Assembly (NCBI GenBank): GCA_004352715.1
Contig: SCFE01000099.1
Location: 1,476,935-1,540,934, forward strand
Direction of reading: 5' to 3'
DNA from: Hofstenia miamia
Lineage: Eukaryota > Xenacoelomorpha > Acoela
Length of the DNA stretch: 64,000 nt
This document shows, in pieces, positions 12,206 through 23,491 of the stretch. Both the position numbers and the translations under genes were made by a program. The first letter of the stretch is position 1; each line of letters opens with the position of its first letter. Under the pieces are notes generated by a model. It saw nothing but the letters and a program-made list of their open reading frames with translations. It was not told where the DNA came from and did no database searches.

Positions 12206-12620
12206 ACCCCCAGAAGCAACTTGTTGCCCCATGCTAGTGAAAGCACTCCCGAATTGTCACTGATCTTAAGCAATAAGTTTCATCAAGATAATAAGTAAAT
12301 AAAAAGTACAACTGTAAAAACAGCAGTTTAGAGTAGATAAAATCTATTAAGCTATCACTACAGTTTCCTCAGGTTTTATACAATTGTTTAATCATTACCT
12401 GCCTTTGTTTACAATACTTCAGATGTCAACGTAGTTTAACATGATCAAATTCTGTTTCCCTCGTAAAATTAAATTTGAGCAACAATCAGCACCATCGAGG
12501 GGACATCAAATTAATAACAGCAAACTAAGATCAAAACTAGCTAATAACGTCATGGTGACGTAATAATACAAATAAAGTTATAAAAGAATAAAATCAACAA
12601 AATCCCCAAGTGACTCTACA
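12206..12620 (-). repeat. LTR (left, partial) of a minus-strand LTR element
   Basis: Same-orientation similarity to 15719-16164: shared GTTGCCC near the gap side, CTACAG...CTCA(G/A)G, GAGGGGACA, a TCAT(G/A)GTGAC block, and the end CCxxxGTGACTCT(A/G)CA. On minus it starts TGTAGAGTCACTTGGGG at 12620. Its other end lies in the 1000-N gap. The two LTRs are clearly diverged with indels, so the insertion is old. Confidence 0.6.
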
Positions 12621-15209
12621 ATAACTCTTGTGAGGTAATTTGTAAAATCAGTTTTTATTCAGTTTAATTTTTTAGGGCTAATGTCTATGCCTAATTTCTC
12701 CATATTGTTTGAATCAACTTGTTGTTGATGATGAGGTGTCAACAATAGCTGTGTTGATGTTAGGAGAGAATCTTGTGTTTGCAAGTCTGCTAAAGATTGT
12801 TTTTGCAATTCAATGATTTTGATAAGTATGCACTCTTGACCATTTCTTTTGTACTTTACAGTTGTTGATATCTGGCTGTAGGAGTATTCCAGATAATGTT
12901 GATTATGACAATGGTAAATGTTTTCATGCCTTATGACAAGTAAACATTTTTTAAATTTTTTATGGTAATCTGTGGTGGTAGGAGGTATTCCCTGTTGTAG
13001 ATGTATTGCATAGAGAGGTGTGAATTTATCACATAATGTTATTAATTTTGTTTTGCTATTGGCTCCTCTCATAAATTTTCATATGTTATCAAAAACTATG
13101 TGCACATCATGAGATGTGATAGCTAACTTGCTGCTAATCAAAGAGATAGGAAGTGGGCCTAAAGAATTCTCATGATTAATTATTCTACTATAGTATTTTT
13201 CAAATGTAGTTGTTAATTTTGTGATTTTCTTTGCTGGTGATATTAGTACTGAAGTTCCAAATAAAAGCCCATTTTTTAGTTTAACAGAGATAGGATCAAT
13301 TACAACCATATGAAATTTACTGTTTCTGAGCTGGTCCCATTTACTTTTTCTGATGGGCAATGTTAATATCAGATCCTTGGTGAGATATATAGATATAAAC
13401 CATAAAGCAGATTAGTCATTGCAGTTGGGGGGTTCTGCTTTCTTCATATAGTATATATCAGAGACTTCTAATAAGTGTATAATGTTAGTAATAAATTGTT
13501 CCACTGAATAATGGTAGGTTTGTGATAGAAATGCCATCAAAATGACAGGCCAGACATTATTAGTTAGTCTATTGGCTTTGATGGACTCCCAAATGTTGTT
13601 GACATCATTTAGTGCATTTACTGATTGTGAATAAGGAAACAAATCTTGGATATTCATGATACTGTTAGGAGCATATTGATCTTTGATTAGTTCATGTGAT
13701 TGGGCTTGTAGAAGATTGTTGACTGCAATGTGTTTATCTACCATTTAATGGTGGTAGGGACAAATTCTGTGTAGAAACAGGTCTATATGTATTAAAACAG
13801 CAGTTGAATTGTGAAAATCATGTAATCCTAATAAGCAGAACTTTTGAGCTTTAAGAATAAAAATTTATCTAGGCTCAGTTCTAGTTCATATTCTTCTGAT
13901 CCACAGTAGGCACTATTATCAAATCACTAAGAATAATTACAAGTCTAATCTTGTGAAATTTAGCTAATTGGTATGCTAGTGAAAGTTTATCCAGTAATTT
14001 AGTATCAGATAAGTTGTCTTTATTGATAAAGTAAATAATTAAAATGTTTTCCAGCAGCAGATTAATTTGTGATAGTAAAACCAAATTAATTATCTTTGTA
14101 GGTAATAAATTTATGTAAATTTGTAAGTCTGATTTCATTATCAAAATAAGTATGTACTGTATTGTGGAAGTAAGAGTGGTTAAAATCTTCCTTCATAGAG
14201 TACAGATAGTAAATGAGAGTATTTTCAGCTGGGCGTTTTTCAGCATTAATTAAAAACAATGGTGATATAAGGTGAGGCAGAGTAGTCTCCAAGGGAAGTG
14301 GCTGTGGGGGTGCCACAAATGATGATGTTATAAGGTTTTGCACTTGCAACTCTAAGGAGGTAATAGTGTTGACAAATTGCTTTTCTCTCTGCAAAGCAAC
14401 ATTGTCTTGTTGCTGTAGCTCAGATCACAGAGAAGCAACTTGCTGTTCACACTTAAATCACAGGGAGGTGAGAGCCTCTCTAAGTCTTTCAGCCCTGTCA
14501 CTTGCTGTTCAAGGGGTTGTGACATATAACAATAGAGAAATGGATGAGGTGAAGATCATAGTGGGTGATTGAGTAATTGGAAGATACAAAGTAGTATTAA
14601 CAAGAGTTCCATTGGTACAAGGGATAGTGTCCAGGCTAGCAATGCTTCCACAGGGGAGGCTCCAAGTAGGACTCCCATTACAAGATAAACTATAAATTCC
14701 ATGAAAACAAGAACAAGTAACCAGAGAAAAATTTCAAAAACAATTCTAAACAAATTTGAGGGTATACTCTAACAGGGTCTATAGAAACAAAATAAACACA
14801 GTAGGCAGCACAGTATAGGGTATGGTAATAAATCCAAATGCTAGAAGAAAAAAACAACAACAAAATAACAACCAAAAACTAGCTCAAAATAGCATCAGAG
14901 TTTGTTGACAGCTCTAGAAATACCAGTTTCACTATATGGAATCACCTGAACTTTGGGTGTGAACACAGGTTTCTTACTGGAGTACATCAATCCACCTGGA
15001 AAACTGCAACAAGATTGTATGAGGTTGACTAAGTAGCTCAACTGACACTTCTAAGGGTTAGATCACATCACATCACCATGTATTTTGGCCAAATGTGATG
15101 ATAACATGTAAGGAAGCTTTAAGGTCTTCATAGAAAGATGACAATATAACCCAGCCTTATACTCTCCAATTAGAAATCCCTGGAGTTCAAGATCATGTCA
15201 GGGTCACCA
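12621..15209 (-). mobile_element. Internal region of an LTR element with no visible RT
   Basis: About 2.6 kb between the LTRs. Reading minus from 15209, the sequence directly after the LTR is TGGTGACCCTGACATGATC (15191-15209), a good primer-binding-site or leader match to metazoan LTR elements. Several minus-strand open segments follow (14394-14086, 14144-13881, 13744-12659), broken by frameshifts and stops. The last segment is one frame with stops at 13412 and 13079 and ends in a Gln-rich stretch. A short coiled-coil-like and Pro-rich segment lies near 14300-14390. I recognise no protease, RT, RNase H or integrase motif, so this looks like a non-autonomous, gag-only or deleted element. Confidence 0.5.
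12659..13744 (-). pseudogene. Decayed open frame of the LTR element (gag-like position, unassigned)
   Basis: Three open segments (13744-13412, 13411-13079, 13078-12659) share one frame and are separated only by a TAA at 13412 and a TGA at 13079. This indicates one former protein of about 360 residues. The C-terminal part is rich in Gln and Leu (LLLTPHHQQQ). I see no CCHC knuckle and no catalytic motif. Its position inside the LTR pair suggests a gag-like or accessory structural protein, by location only. Confidence 0.4.
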
Positions 15210-16164
15210 TGTAGAATCACTGGGGTTGCTCCAACTACACTTGCAGTACTAGGTAACTTAAGTAATAGGTAGAAAGTTGCAAAGACTACCATCATAGAAA
15301 GCAACCCACATTCCAAAAGAAAACAGAAAATTAGTAGTTTGCCAGCTCAATAAAGAAAACAGAAAAATAGTTCAATGAGAATTATCCTTGAACAGCAACC
15401 AATTTGCATGGCATCATGCCAAAGTGGCATCCTCAAATTGATCCAAGCTCACCAAGGTGCTAATTGCGTGTCTCTAGTTGTTAATTCCTAGCTCAATTAA
15501 ATCAGATCTCAATTGTTCTTATTTCCTCAGCCTATGTAAATAAATAATAAATATCTCATGTAATTACCATGCATTCACATTCACCAGCAGTATATTATCA
15601 TCACAGTTTAAATTATTAAGTGCAATGTGTGAATAGAAACAATCAAATAGAAGTTGTTATTTCCCTATACTTAATCAGAGCCATTACCTAATGCAGTACC
15701 ACAATTTGGGCTGCCAACTGTTAGAGAGCATGTTGTTGCCCTAGACACAGTGGAGTAACTCCCAAATTTTTGCTGGAACTTAAGCTATAATTATTTGACA
15801 AAGATCCAAACAAAGAATCTAAAAGGGTTAGCTTAATAAATAAATCAAAAAAGATTGAACATGATTGAAGTGATACAAATTTTATTGTGCACTTGCTACA
15901 GGCTTCTCAAGTATTTATAACAATAGGGTTTTACCAATTTCACATTTGAGTTCCATTGCAAAATTATAGAGTAATAACATGTTTATCTAAAATGAGGGGA
16001 CAGATAATTATAATTTCATATAACTGCACTACAAAACTTTGTAGTGAAGAATCACAATGTCATAGTGACATAACAAACAAATCTAACTAATTATAAGGCA
16101 GCATTTAGCACTAATGCAAATGACAAATAATAAAAATCAAGAAGTGGCCCTGAGTGACTCTGCA
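15210..16164 (-). repeat. LTR (right; 5' LTR of the minus-strand element)
   Basis: On minus this begins TGCAGAGTCACTCAGGGCC (16164) and ends CCCCAGTGATTCTACA (15210), a TG...CA pair with imperfect inverted termini. It is followed directly by the TGGTGACCC primer-site-like sequence. The length is about 955 bp. Part of it (15719-16164) aligns with the partial left LTR; the rest would align with sequence hidden in the gap. Confidence 0.6.
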
Positions 16165-17204
16165 ATAAAATAAAGAATGAAGGAATGTTTATTTTCTTTA
16201 TGCCACAATATTTGAATTTTATTATCCTCAGCAAACATGTTTATGAAAAAATTAGCAAGATATTGCTTGTAGTTCAAAGGAAAATTAAATGTATCAAATA
16301 TGATACATTGTGCAATAAAGGCACATTTTGAGCTTCATTTTAAAATGAATACATAAACATTATTTTTGCTTCTGGTTCTGGAAAATGATATACATACATA
16401 TTACATATTAAAATATTTAGCAGAATATATCAAATATAATTCATAATTCAAAATAGGAGTAAAACTGTAATAAAAATTTTTTTACAAATTTAAGCCTTTT
16501 TTTACAAAAATATGTGCACAATCTAACAAACTAATAAACATTTATTAATAAGCATAATAAATAAAATTAATAAAGAAATTTCCTTGGAGGATATACTCTA
16601 TGCTCTATCTATGTATCCAGAGCAAATGAAAATTTGAATTTGTCTCCTCTAAACACAAATTTAGTGCTATTTTTTTATATCAGCAAGTGCATTTTACCTA
16701 TAAATTGAATGTGCATGCTAAGACATTTTTTGAAGATTTTTTACATTTCTAATTACATTATTGAAATGCAGTCTGAATATATTTACAATATTTTTATAAA
16801 TTTTAAGAATCTAATAGCATTTGATAGTATTTACATGCAAATCAAAGTAATTTTAAGGTATAGTTAAGACATTTAAATCAAATTATAATTTAAGTGTAGT
16901 AAAAAATTAAGGTATTTAGGGATTTTTTGAATTTTAGTAATGGTCATTTAATATCATTCATTAAAACAAATTTTCCTTGCTCTATTTGATGTTAATTAGA
17001 TACAGCTAAAGAATTCAAATTAGTTTAATAGCACCAATAAACCTCTACTACAACACAAAGTATTTTTTATTCAACTGTTTTTATCAAAAAATTTCAAGTT
17101 TTTGAATTTTCATTCATTTCCATAAATTTTAGCAAAACTATTGACATAAAAATTGAAAAAAACAGATAAAATGGCAATTAGAAAAAAGAAAATACAATTT
17201 TATT
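16165..17204. other. No gene seen
   Basis: Very AT-rich sequence between the LTR element and the tandem repeats. I find no coding or RNA feature. Confidence 0.6.
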
Positions 17205-17690
17205 TAAAAAATTAGAAAAAAATGCAATACTATCAATCAAAATGATTTTCTTAGTTGAAGTTTTAACAATATCCATACTTTAATAACAATTTCAAGAAAT
17301 ATTCCTGATCTATATAAACAAATATTAATCTTACCATTGCATTCTATAGTATATGGTTGTGCACTCCATTTACAAAGCTAAAATAAAATATTTGCTTAGT
17401 GTCACTTCCACAAGATAACTTTTATTGCAAAAAAATACAAATTTGGCTTCGGTATTTTAGACCAAATTAGAAAAAGTTCAATACTAATTAATCAAAATGA
17501 TTTTCATAGTTGAAGTTATAAGAATATTTTGAATTTTTCTTTTGCATATCCATACTTTAATACCTATTTCAGACAACATATCTGATCTATATAAACAAAT
17601 TTTAAAATTACCATATTTGGTAGTGCACTTCATATGCAAACCTTAAACTAAAATTTTGGCCTAGTTTCACTTACAGCAGTTTCACCTCAC
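17205..17690. repeat. Diverged tandem duplication, period about 255 bp
   Basis: Two copies share AATTAGAAAAA...CAATACT, AATCAAAATGATTTTC, CATACTTTAATA, CTGATCTATATAAACAAAT and a late GTGCACT block in the same order. Anchors at 17241 and 17496 give a period of 255 bp. No coding content. Confidence 0.7.
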
Positions 17691-17819
17691 AAATGAAATT
17701 ATAATTTCATTGAATATATTTGAGTGAAAAATAGTTTTTTCTTTGTGGATCACCTATTTAATTCCTTTAAAGTCATTGAAATTGGTTTGTTGTTTTACAA
17801 ATGTTAAATACATTTAAAA

Positions 17820-18075
17820 GACTAATTTTGAAGTCATTGTAAAAATAGACCAGCAACAATGAATGGGGTCAGCTCCGTCATAAGACCACTGTCTTGAGCA
17901 GTTCATACATAAGCACCTTATTCTAAAGCGACTATTAATCTAAAAAAATTGATTGTTTTACCATTAAAAAACTTATTTTGTAGTAAGTGTAGAATTAGCC
18001 TGGCAACAGTGAGTGAGAGTCAGCTATCTCATGATACCCCCACTCCTAAGCAGATAATACTTTGAGTACATTACT
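17820..18075. repeat. Short diverged direct repeat, spacing about 164 bp
   Basis: Blocks near 17840-17910 and 18000-18060 share a TAGxxxxGCAACA(A/G)TGA core, GTCAGCT near 17869 and 18033, and a following TCATxA...CCACT segment. This appears to belong to the same repeat-rich tract as its neighbours. Confidence 0.5.
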
Positions 18076-18132
18076 CAAGGGGGAGCAGGAATCTGGAAAA
18101 ATATTAAAACATTTTATTGGTTTACCATTAAA

Positions 18133-18812
18133 CACAATCAAAGGGAGATATTATTGCACTCAACCTATTCATAGTACAACTAATGAACCAACTAATGTTG
18201 CTATTTTAGCTGTGAAGCTAAAGAAATATTAATAGCTAAACACAATTACTAATAATCTAAACACAATATGTCCAATGTAGGGAACTAATTAAACATGAAT
18301 AATGAACAGTGAAAAACATTAATCACAATCAAATGGAGATGTTTTGCAAACTCAACCTATTCATAGTACAACTAAGGAAGCAACTAACATTACGATTTTA
18401 GCTGTGAAGCTAAAGAAATATTAATAGCTAAACACAATTCCAAATAATCTAAAAACTTTATATCCAATGTAGGAAATGTATTAAACATGAATGATGAACA
18501 GTGAAAACATTAAGTACAATCAAAAACAAATGTTAATGCAAACTGAACCTATTCATAGTATAACTAAGGAAGCAACTAACATTGCTCTTTTAGCTGTGAA
18601 GCTAAAGAGATATCTAATTGATTGCAATACATGCTGGAGTACAAAACTGAAATGAAAGTACAGACAGTTTTTTTGAATTCAATATTCTTATTCAATGAAT
18701 AAAGTGAGCAGTTGTGAAATTGATGACACATTCAATACTTTGTGAGACATTTTTCATCATACAACTAAGAAAGCACATGACATTGATATTTTAGCTATCA
18801 AGCTAAAGAAAT
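18133..18812. repeat. 191-bp tandem repeat with a conserved hairpin
   Basis: Units start at 18133, 18324 and 18515, giving a period of exactly 191 bp twice. Each holds CAACCTATTCATAGTA or a close variant, followed by TTTTAGCTGTGAAGCTAAAG, a perfect 6-bp stem (TTTAGC/GCTAAA) with loop TGTGAA. A more diverged fourth copy near 18755-18812 keeps the same stem but has loop TATCAA. No open frame is present. Confidence 0.75.
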
Positions 18813-18942
18813 CCCTTTTCAATGAGTTCAAAGGATACACCAAAAAATGTCCAAATCAAAATTTTCTCAATGGGAAAAAGGCACAAAAGGCAAACAAAGT
18901 GAGGCTTTTGACCGTGTCTTTTAAATTACCAAGATTTCTTGA

Positions 18943-20345
18943 TCACCAATTCACACAATACACCAATGCCACCCCTCCAACTAGTTTCATACTTATGTAC
19001 ACTGAAAAAGTTCCTTTCACACATACACTTTGAGATCTATTAGTAAGAAAGCTTTTCATAAATGTTCTAGCAATGAAATAAAATCCACATCTTATCAACA
19101 TATTGTCAAGTATATTGAAATCTATGAAAGCAAAGGCTTTGCTAAGATCTAAAATTGCGATTGAACTTGAGATGTCCCTGTTTAGTTTGCATCTTAAGTT
19201 TTCTGTAATGTACAGCAATGCTTGGTTTTCCATTACTATGCCATTAGTTTTTAGGTATTCCTTAATTTGTTTGGAAAGAGTATTTTCAAACAGTTGTGCA
19301 AATGGACTATTCACTGCTATGGGTTATAGTTAATTGGGTTTGCTGGGTCTCCTTTTTGAATATTGGAGTAATGTCTGAGCACTTTAGTACTTCCGGGAAA
19401 GTGTTAGTATATATAGCAAAAATGAATGCAAACAATAGATATTCTTTAAAGATTTCTGCAAAGCGTTTAATGATACATATAGCAACACCAATGTTTCCAC
19501 AAGATTTCCTTATGTTCATGTTAAAGATAGCTCGAACTAGCTCATACTCATTTATGTATTTAAAATAGAAACCACTTTTAGTGTTTGAAATGTAGTCAAA
19601 ATATGTTGATTCCTTTCCTTATGTATCGCCATTTTTAGGTGCAATATTGTCAAAGCACTTAGCGATTATAAACTTCATCATAAGGCTTGCGGAATTCAAG
19701 TTGCAAATTCTTTCGCAAGGAATATTTTGCAGCTTTCCACGAAACTTGTTGTCATTGAATTTAGCGAAGCTTCTACATAATATTTTTTTGCGTATAGTCA
19801 CCATGTTCTCATTATCTGAAATATATAGACAATTGTTATGTCAGAAAACGTATTGAAGAAATAACTATGAAACTCACGGTTTGAATTACTAATAATGTAA
19901 TCAATTAGTGCCTTGTTTCTAGTTGGTTTGACCTTGTTTATATTAACTAAATGCCAGTCATCACAAAATCATCATGTATAATAGACTCTTTTTCATCTAG
20001 GTAGCTTATGTTCAAATCACCAAGAATAAAAATATCAATAATATAATTACATAACATTGTCAATCGCTTCATTTTTGTGCAAAGTGCACTCTCTACTGAA
20101 TTGCTTTTTAGAATTATGCCAAGCATTGAGTAGTCCATCAAAGGTACATTTGCTAAATTTTTTAATCTCGATCCAAAGAAATTCGAATTTTTAACTTTTT
20201 GGCTTCTAAGTCAACTCTCCTTTGTTGGTACAAACATTAGCAATCCTTCACCTTTTCCTTCTATAACTTTATTAAAAGCTGCGTATGTTTTTTGATCAAA
20301 ATTATATAAGTCTACTGATGTATTTTTAATCCACGTTTAAGGAAT
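18943..20345 (-). pseudogene. Non-LTR retrotransposon (LINE) relict: endonuclease plus RT
   Basis: Minus-strand translation gives, in order: GEGLLMFVPTKES (about 20250; APE endonuclease GGGxxxY region), WIEIK, then IFILGDLNISYLDEKE (about 20000; endonuclease GDFN block). An intermediate stretch is followed by FPEVLKCSDITPIFKK (about 19410; RT N-terminal KxAxVxPIFKK), ENTLSKQIKEYLKTN, and ILDLSKAFAFIDFNIL (about 19150; RT motif A, normally LDLSKAFDxIDHxIL). A KSFLTNRSQSV block near 19040 follows. At least two frameshifts and several stops interrupt it. Copy length ends before the YxDD motif, so it is both mutated and truncated. The motif A style fits the CR1/Jockey/L2 side of LINEs; the clade is inferred. 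Confidence 0.75.
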
Positions 20346-20953
20346 GGCAAATATGGCATTCCGCCTAATTCCAGAAAAACAATATGGCAAACAGTTTTTC
20401 AAAACACAATTTAAGATCAGATGGAGAAACAAGGTGTAAAATAGAATTGTGGACACCAACTAAATAAGAAGTTTTGTAGGGCGTTTGAAAAGCATTTGTT
20501 CAATTAGGTGACCACACAGAATATTTATGGGCAATAAAACAAAAAACTTCATGTCGATATTGTTTTTAAATCATAAAACTTTTTTTGTTGTTGGCAATAT
20601 TGCCTTCTTGAGAAAAAAGAAGTTTTCAAAATTCATCTTTTTTTGAATTGCATTCTTAATTAGAATTTGTAAGGAATAAAACTATGAAATATTAAACAGT
20701 GCATTAAAAATATAACTTTAGATTTTACCTGTGAAAACATATATAGGGACGAAATTAGCTTGGACATTATAAATAATTGCATACTCTATACATAATTTAA
20801 ATTCCAGAGCTCATGTTTCAGTTATTTCAAATCATCTGCATAACGACCTTCGCATTCCAGTCAAATGAACTGCTTGCAACAAATTCAGCTATAGAATACG
20901 ATTCACTTAAATAACAGTAAGACATATTAATGTACTTATTTTAATCGTTGCAC

Positions 20954-20985
<32 letters not shown>

Positions 20986-21216
20986 NNNNNNNNNNNNNNN
21001 NNNNNNNNNNNNNNNNNNNNNNNNNNNNNNNNNNNNNNNNNNNNNNNNNNNNNNNNNNNNNNNNNNNNNNNNNNNNNNNNNNNNNNNNNNNNNNNNNNAT
21101 ATATATATATTTATTGTTCCATATTATCAAAAATGAAAATTCGACTATTAATAAGTAAACACTTACAAAAATAAATGTTAACAAGTTTACAAAAAAATCT
21201 AACCATTTTAATGCGT
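20346..21216. other. No gene seen; contains an (AT)n-flanked gap
   Basis: AT-rich sequence. The 113-N gap at 20986-21098 lies inside an (AT)n tract (about 20955-21109). Confidence 0.6.
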
Positions 21217-22636
21217 TTACTTCTTTTTACAACGTTTGCGATGGTTTGAACAGCATGGTTTTTCATTATTTTCCTTCAAGTTCTTGGCGTAGAAATTTCG
21301 TATCTTTTGCTGTTCTGTTGGAAGCACATAATTGTGGGTACGTTTTTTACTTGAAGAAAGTTCCTGTTTTATATCTACAATGTGGGCTGCCCACATTTTA
21401 CGAATGGCAGTAGGTATAAAATCGATATCTTTGTATGCAGTAAAATATGTTTCTATAACATTTTTATATTTGTTTGTATTATGTTCAGGAGCGTTCTTCC
21501 CATTACTGAATACATATGTTGGCTAAATTTGATGCTCACTTTCATATTGATCAATCATATTGCAATTTAAATCATACTGGTCTTTCCATACAGAAATATG
21601 GACACTATTTATAATCTGTTTTATGACTACATGTTGTAATATATGATCCTTCAGATTTCAGCGAAATAAACTCACTTGTTTTTAAACTAACTAAAGCAAA
21701 GGACGGATGTTAAGGCGACTCTGAAGAATAAAGGCATGCATTTCAATCTGATCATTATAACGCAAGATTTCTATTTTGACAATAGATTAAGCATTTTTTT
21801 CTAGATCATTCCTGACAATTTCCACAGTTGCAACTCTATTAAATTTTGATGACGCTGCAAGATGTTTTTCTCTAATGGCTGATTTGGTATAGGCTTTTCA
21901 AAATCGGCAAATTGAATTTTTCCATGCTTCTATCTTGATATAATTATTAAAGTTCTCCCCCTACAAATTTCTTTACATTTGATAGGATTCTCAATATTGT
22001 CAAAGCACCAATTTTACAATTCTTTTTCATTGTTTTAAGGGCTTTTGCCAAATAATCTGCAGCCAAAAGCTTGTTTGTATATAAGAACACAACTCTAAGC
22101 ATATCTTTCTCAGTATTAGAAGATGCTATTTTTATTGATGATTCGTGAAAACCTGATGCACGTAGATCAACCAGATGATTTTCAAAATAGCTTTCTATAA
22201 TTCTTTGGGCTTTGTCTTTTTCAGTATAAAATATGTTTTTAATATCTTCTGGTAATTCATATACATTTCCTGGATTTTTCACTACACGAATTGGTTCAAT
22301 AGGTGTCTTACAACTATTTAACTTTAAGTGTTGTGTAGCATTTTTGAATCTTCGTAAACATACAATACATTCAAGGATATTCTTGAAAATGAATTGTTCT
22401 GTAAAAATCAAATATTAGCAGCGATTATTTTCATTTACATCTGCATGGCAAGAAAGATGATCTTTCATTTTAGCATACGTTTTGTTTTTTCGGTTGAATC
22501 AGTTTATTTTGTAACTTTCTTCTTCTTGGTGCAAAAGTTTGCGTTCATTTATTCCATCAGAATAGTGAATAGAGGTTTCAGAATTTTCCTCTTGAGACAT
22601 CATAGGTTCTTCATCTATATCAGAAAAATCGGACAT
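21217..22636 (-). pseudogene. Zinc-finger plus tyrosine-recombinase-like protein relict
   Basis: On minus, an ATG at 22636 opens an acidic N-terminus (MSDFSDIDEEPMMSQEE). The same frame passes a TGA (22499-22501) and one TAA, then runs open from about 22420 to 21947 for 154 codons. This part has a C-x2-C...H-x4-C finger (CIVCLRRF...HLKLNSC) and a helical segment (NKLLAADYLAKALKTMKKN). Frame changes follow. The last open stretch (about 21520-21217) has PTAIRKMWAAHIVD and RNFYAKNLKEN, which resemble the Arg block and terminal Tyr block of tyrosine recombinases, then a Cys/Lys-rich tail. The order finger, helical core, recombinase C-terminus is seen in Crypton/DIRS-like or domesticated recombinases. 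That family call is inference. Confidence 0.45.
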
Positions 22637-22952
22637 TTTCAAAAATCAAAAATATGATTCAGAACACATCAATAAGGCCGGCAAAATTTTAATAATATTT
22701 AGCGCCAGATATAGGTATATTTGAGATACAGAGTTGCTGCAAATTCGACATTGAATAAAAAAACAATTCTTAGGAATAGTTAAATACAATAACAAACAAA
22801 AATTACATATTTGTTTGATTTGTGAGGGCTAAATAGCAATGGCGCTAAATATAAGGGAAAACATTGAAAAGGCCTTAAATAAAATTTAGCACCATTTTCT
22901 AAAGAATAAACTTCTTATACAAGAACACAAACTATCATAAATCACTTACTTC

Positions 22953-23465
22953 AATGTTCCAGTTTTTCCTGATGCCGAACCTGACACCACAATGGCCCAC
23001 ACGCCTGATGTGGACGCAATAATGACCCTCATGATAGCTCTCAAAGGGCAAAAACTGTACCATACATTCTACAATCTATTCCAATGACGATTAAACAACC
23101 TGCGCCCATCCATCACTATTCTGGCACTGGTGAAGAACCTAAAATACATCCGTTATCACAGAAGTGCAGCTACACAACTGGAAACTTTGGCCTACCTCAG
23201 CTGAGAAGACATCACCGATATTTATTGTGAAGACACCAGAACTTTAAAACTCTTGGATGACACCCACAAACTCTTACAAAACCATCTTACAAAAAACTTT
23301 CTGACAGCATGCCCTCAGTACAGCATTGGGTGGGCGTGTGGCATCGGCAAAAGCAAAGAACCCTTTTTCTTTTTCATTTGCAATTTCCGTCGTTGCACTT
23401 ACTCTGTTGCTGCTAGGCGTCTCAGAAAGTGATTCATTGGCTCCCGCACAAGATATGTATTATGT
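22953..23465 (+). pseudogene. GC-richer coding relict, copy 1 of an unidentified element
   Basis: One frame from the ATG at 22992 to a TGA at 23430-23432 (147 codons) is open except for two TGA stops. Its base and codon use is visibly GC-richer than the flanks. It includes TLMIALKGQKLY, ILALVKNLKYIRYHRSAATQ and LLDDTHKLLQNHL. A second, diverged copy lies on minus at 61985-62527, and differences between them in this frame are largely conservative (for example PDA-E/K-P/L-DTT and TLMIALKGQKLY kept). The frame was therefore translated. I recognise no domain. The sequence runs into an (AT)n tract and a 1000-N gap. Confidence 0.5.
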
Positions 23466-23491
23466 TTGCTGACGTAATGCACAGACATTAT

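Noticed and set aside
11176-12273. Long ORFs across the 1000-N gap
   Set aside because: Almost entirely N; no sequence evidence.
14366-14875. Hydrophobic minus-strand ORFs (14556-14753, 14690-14875) and a plus ORF (14366-14572) as membrane protein genes
   Set aside because: They lie inside the decayed LTR element, overlap each other in different frames and show no conserved motif.
19103-19856. Plus-strand ORFs at 19103-19333, 19296-19568 and 19647-19856
   Set aside because: They are antisense shadows of the minus-strand LINE relict.
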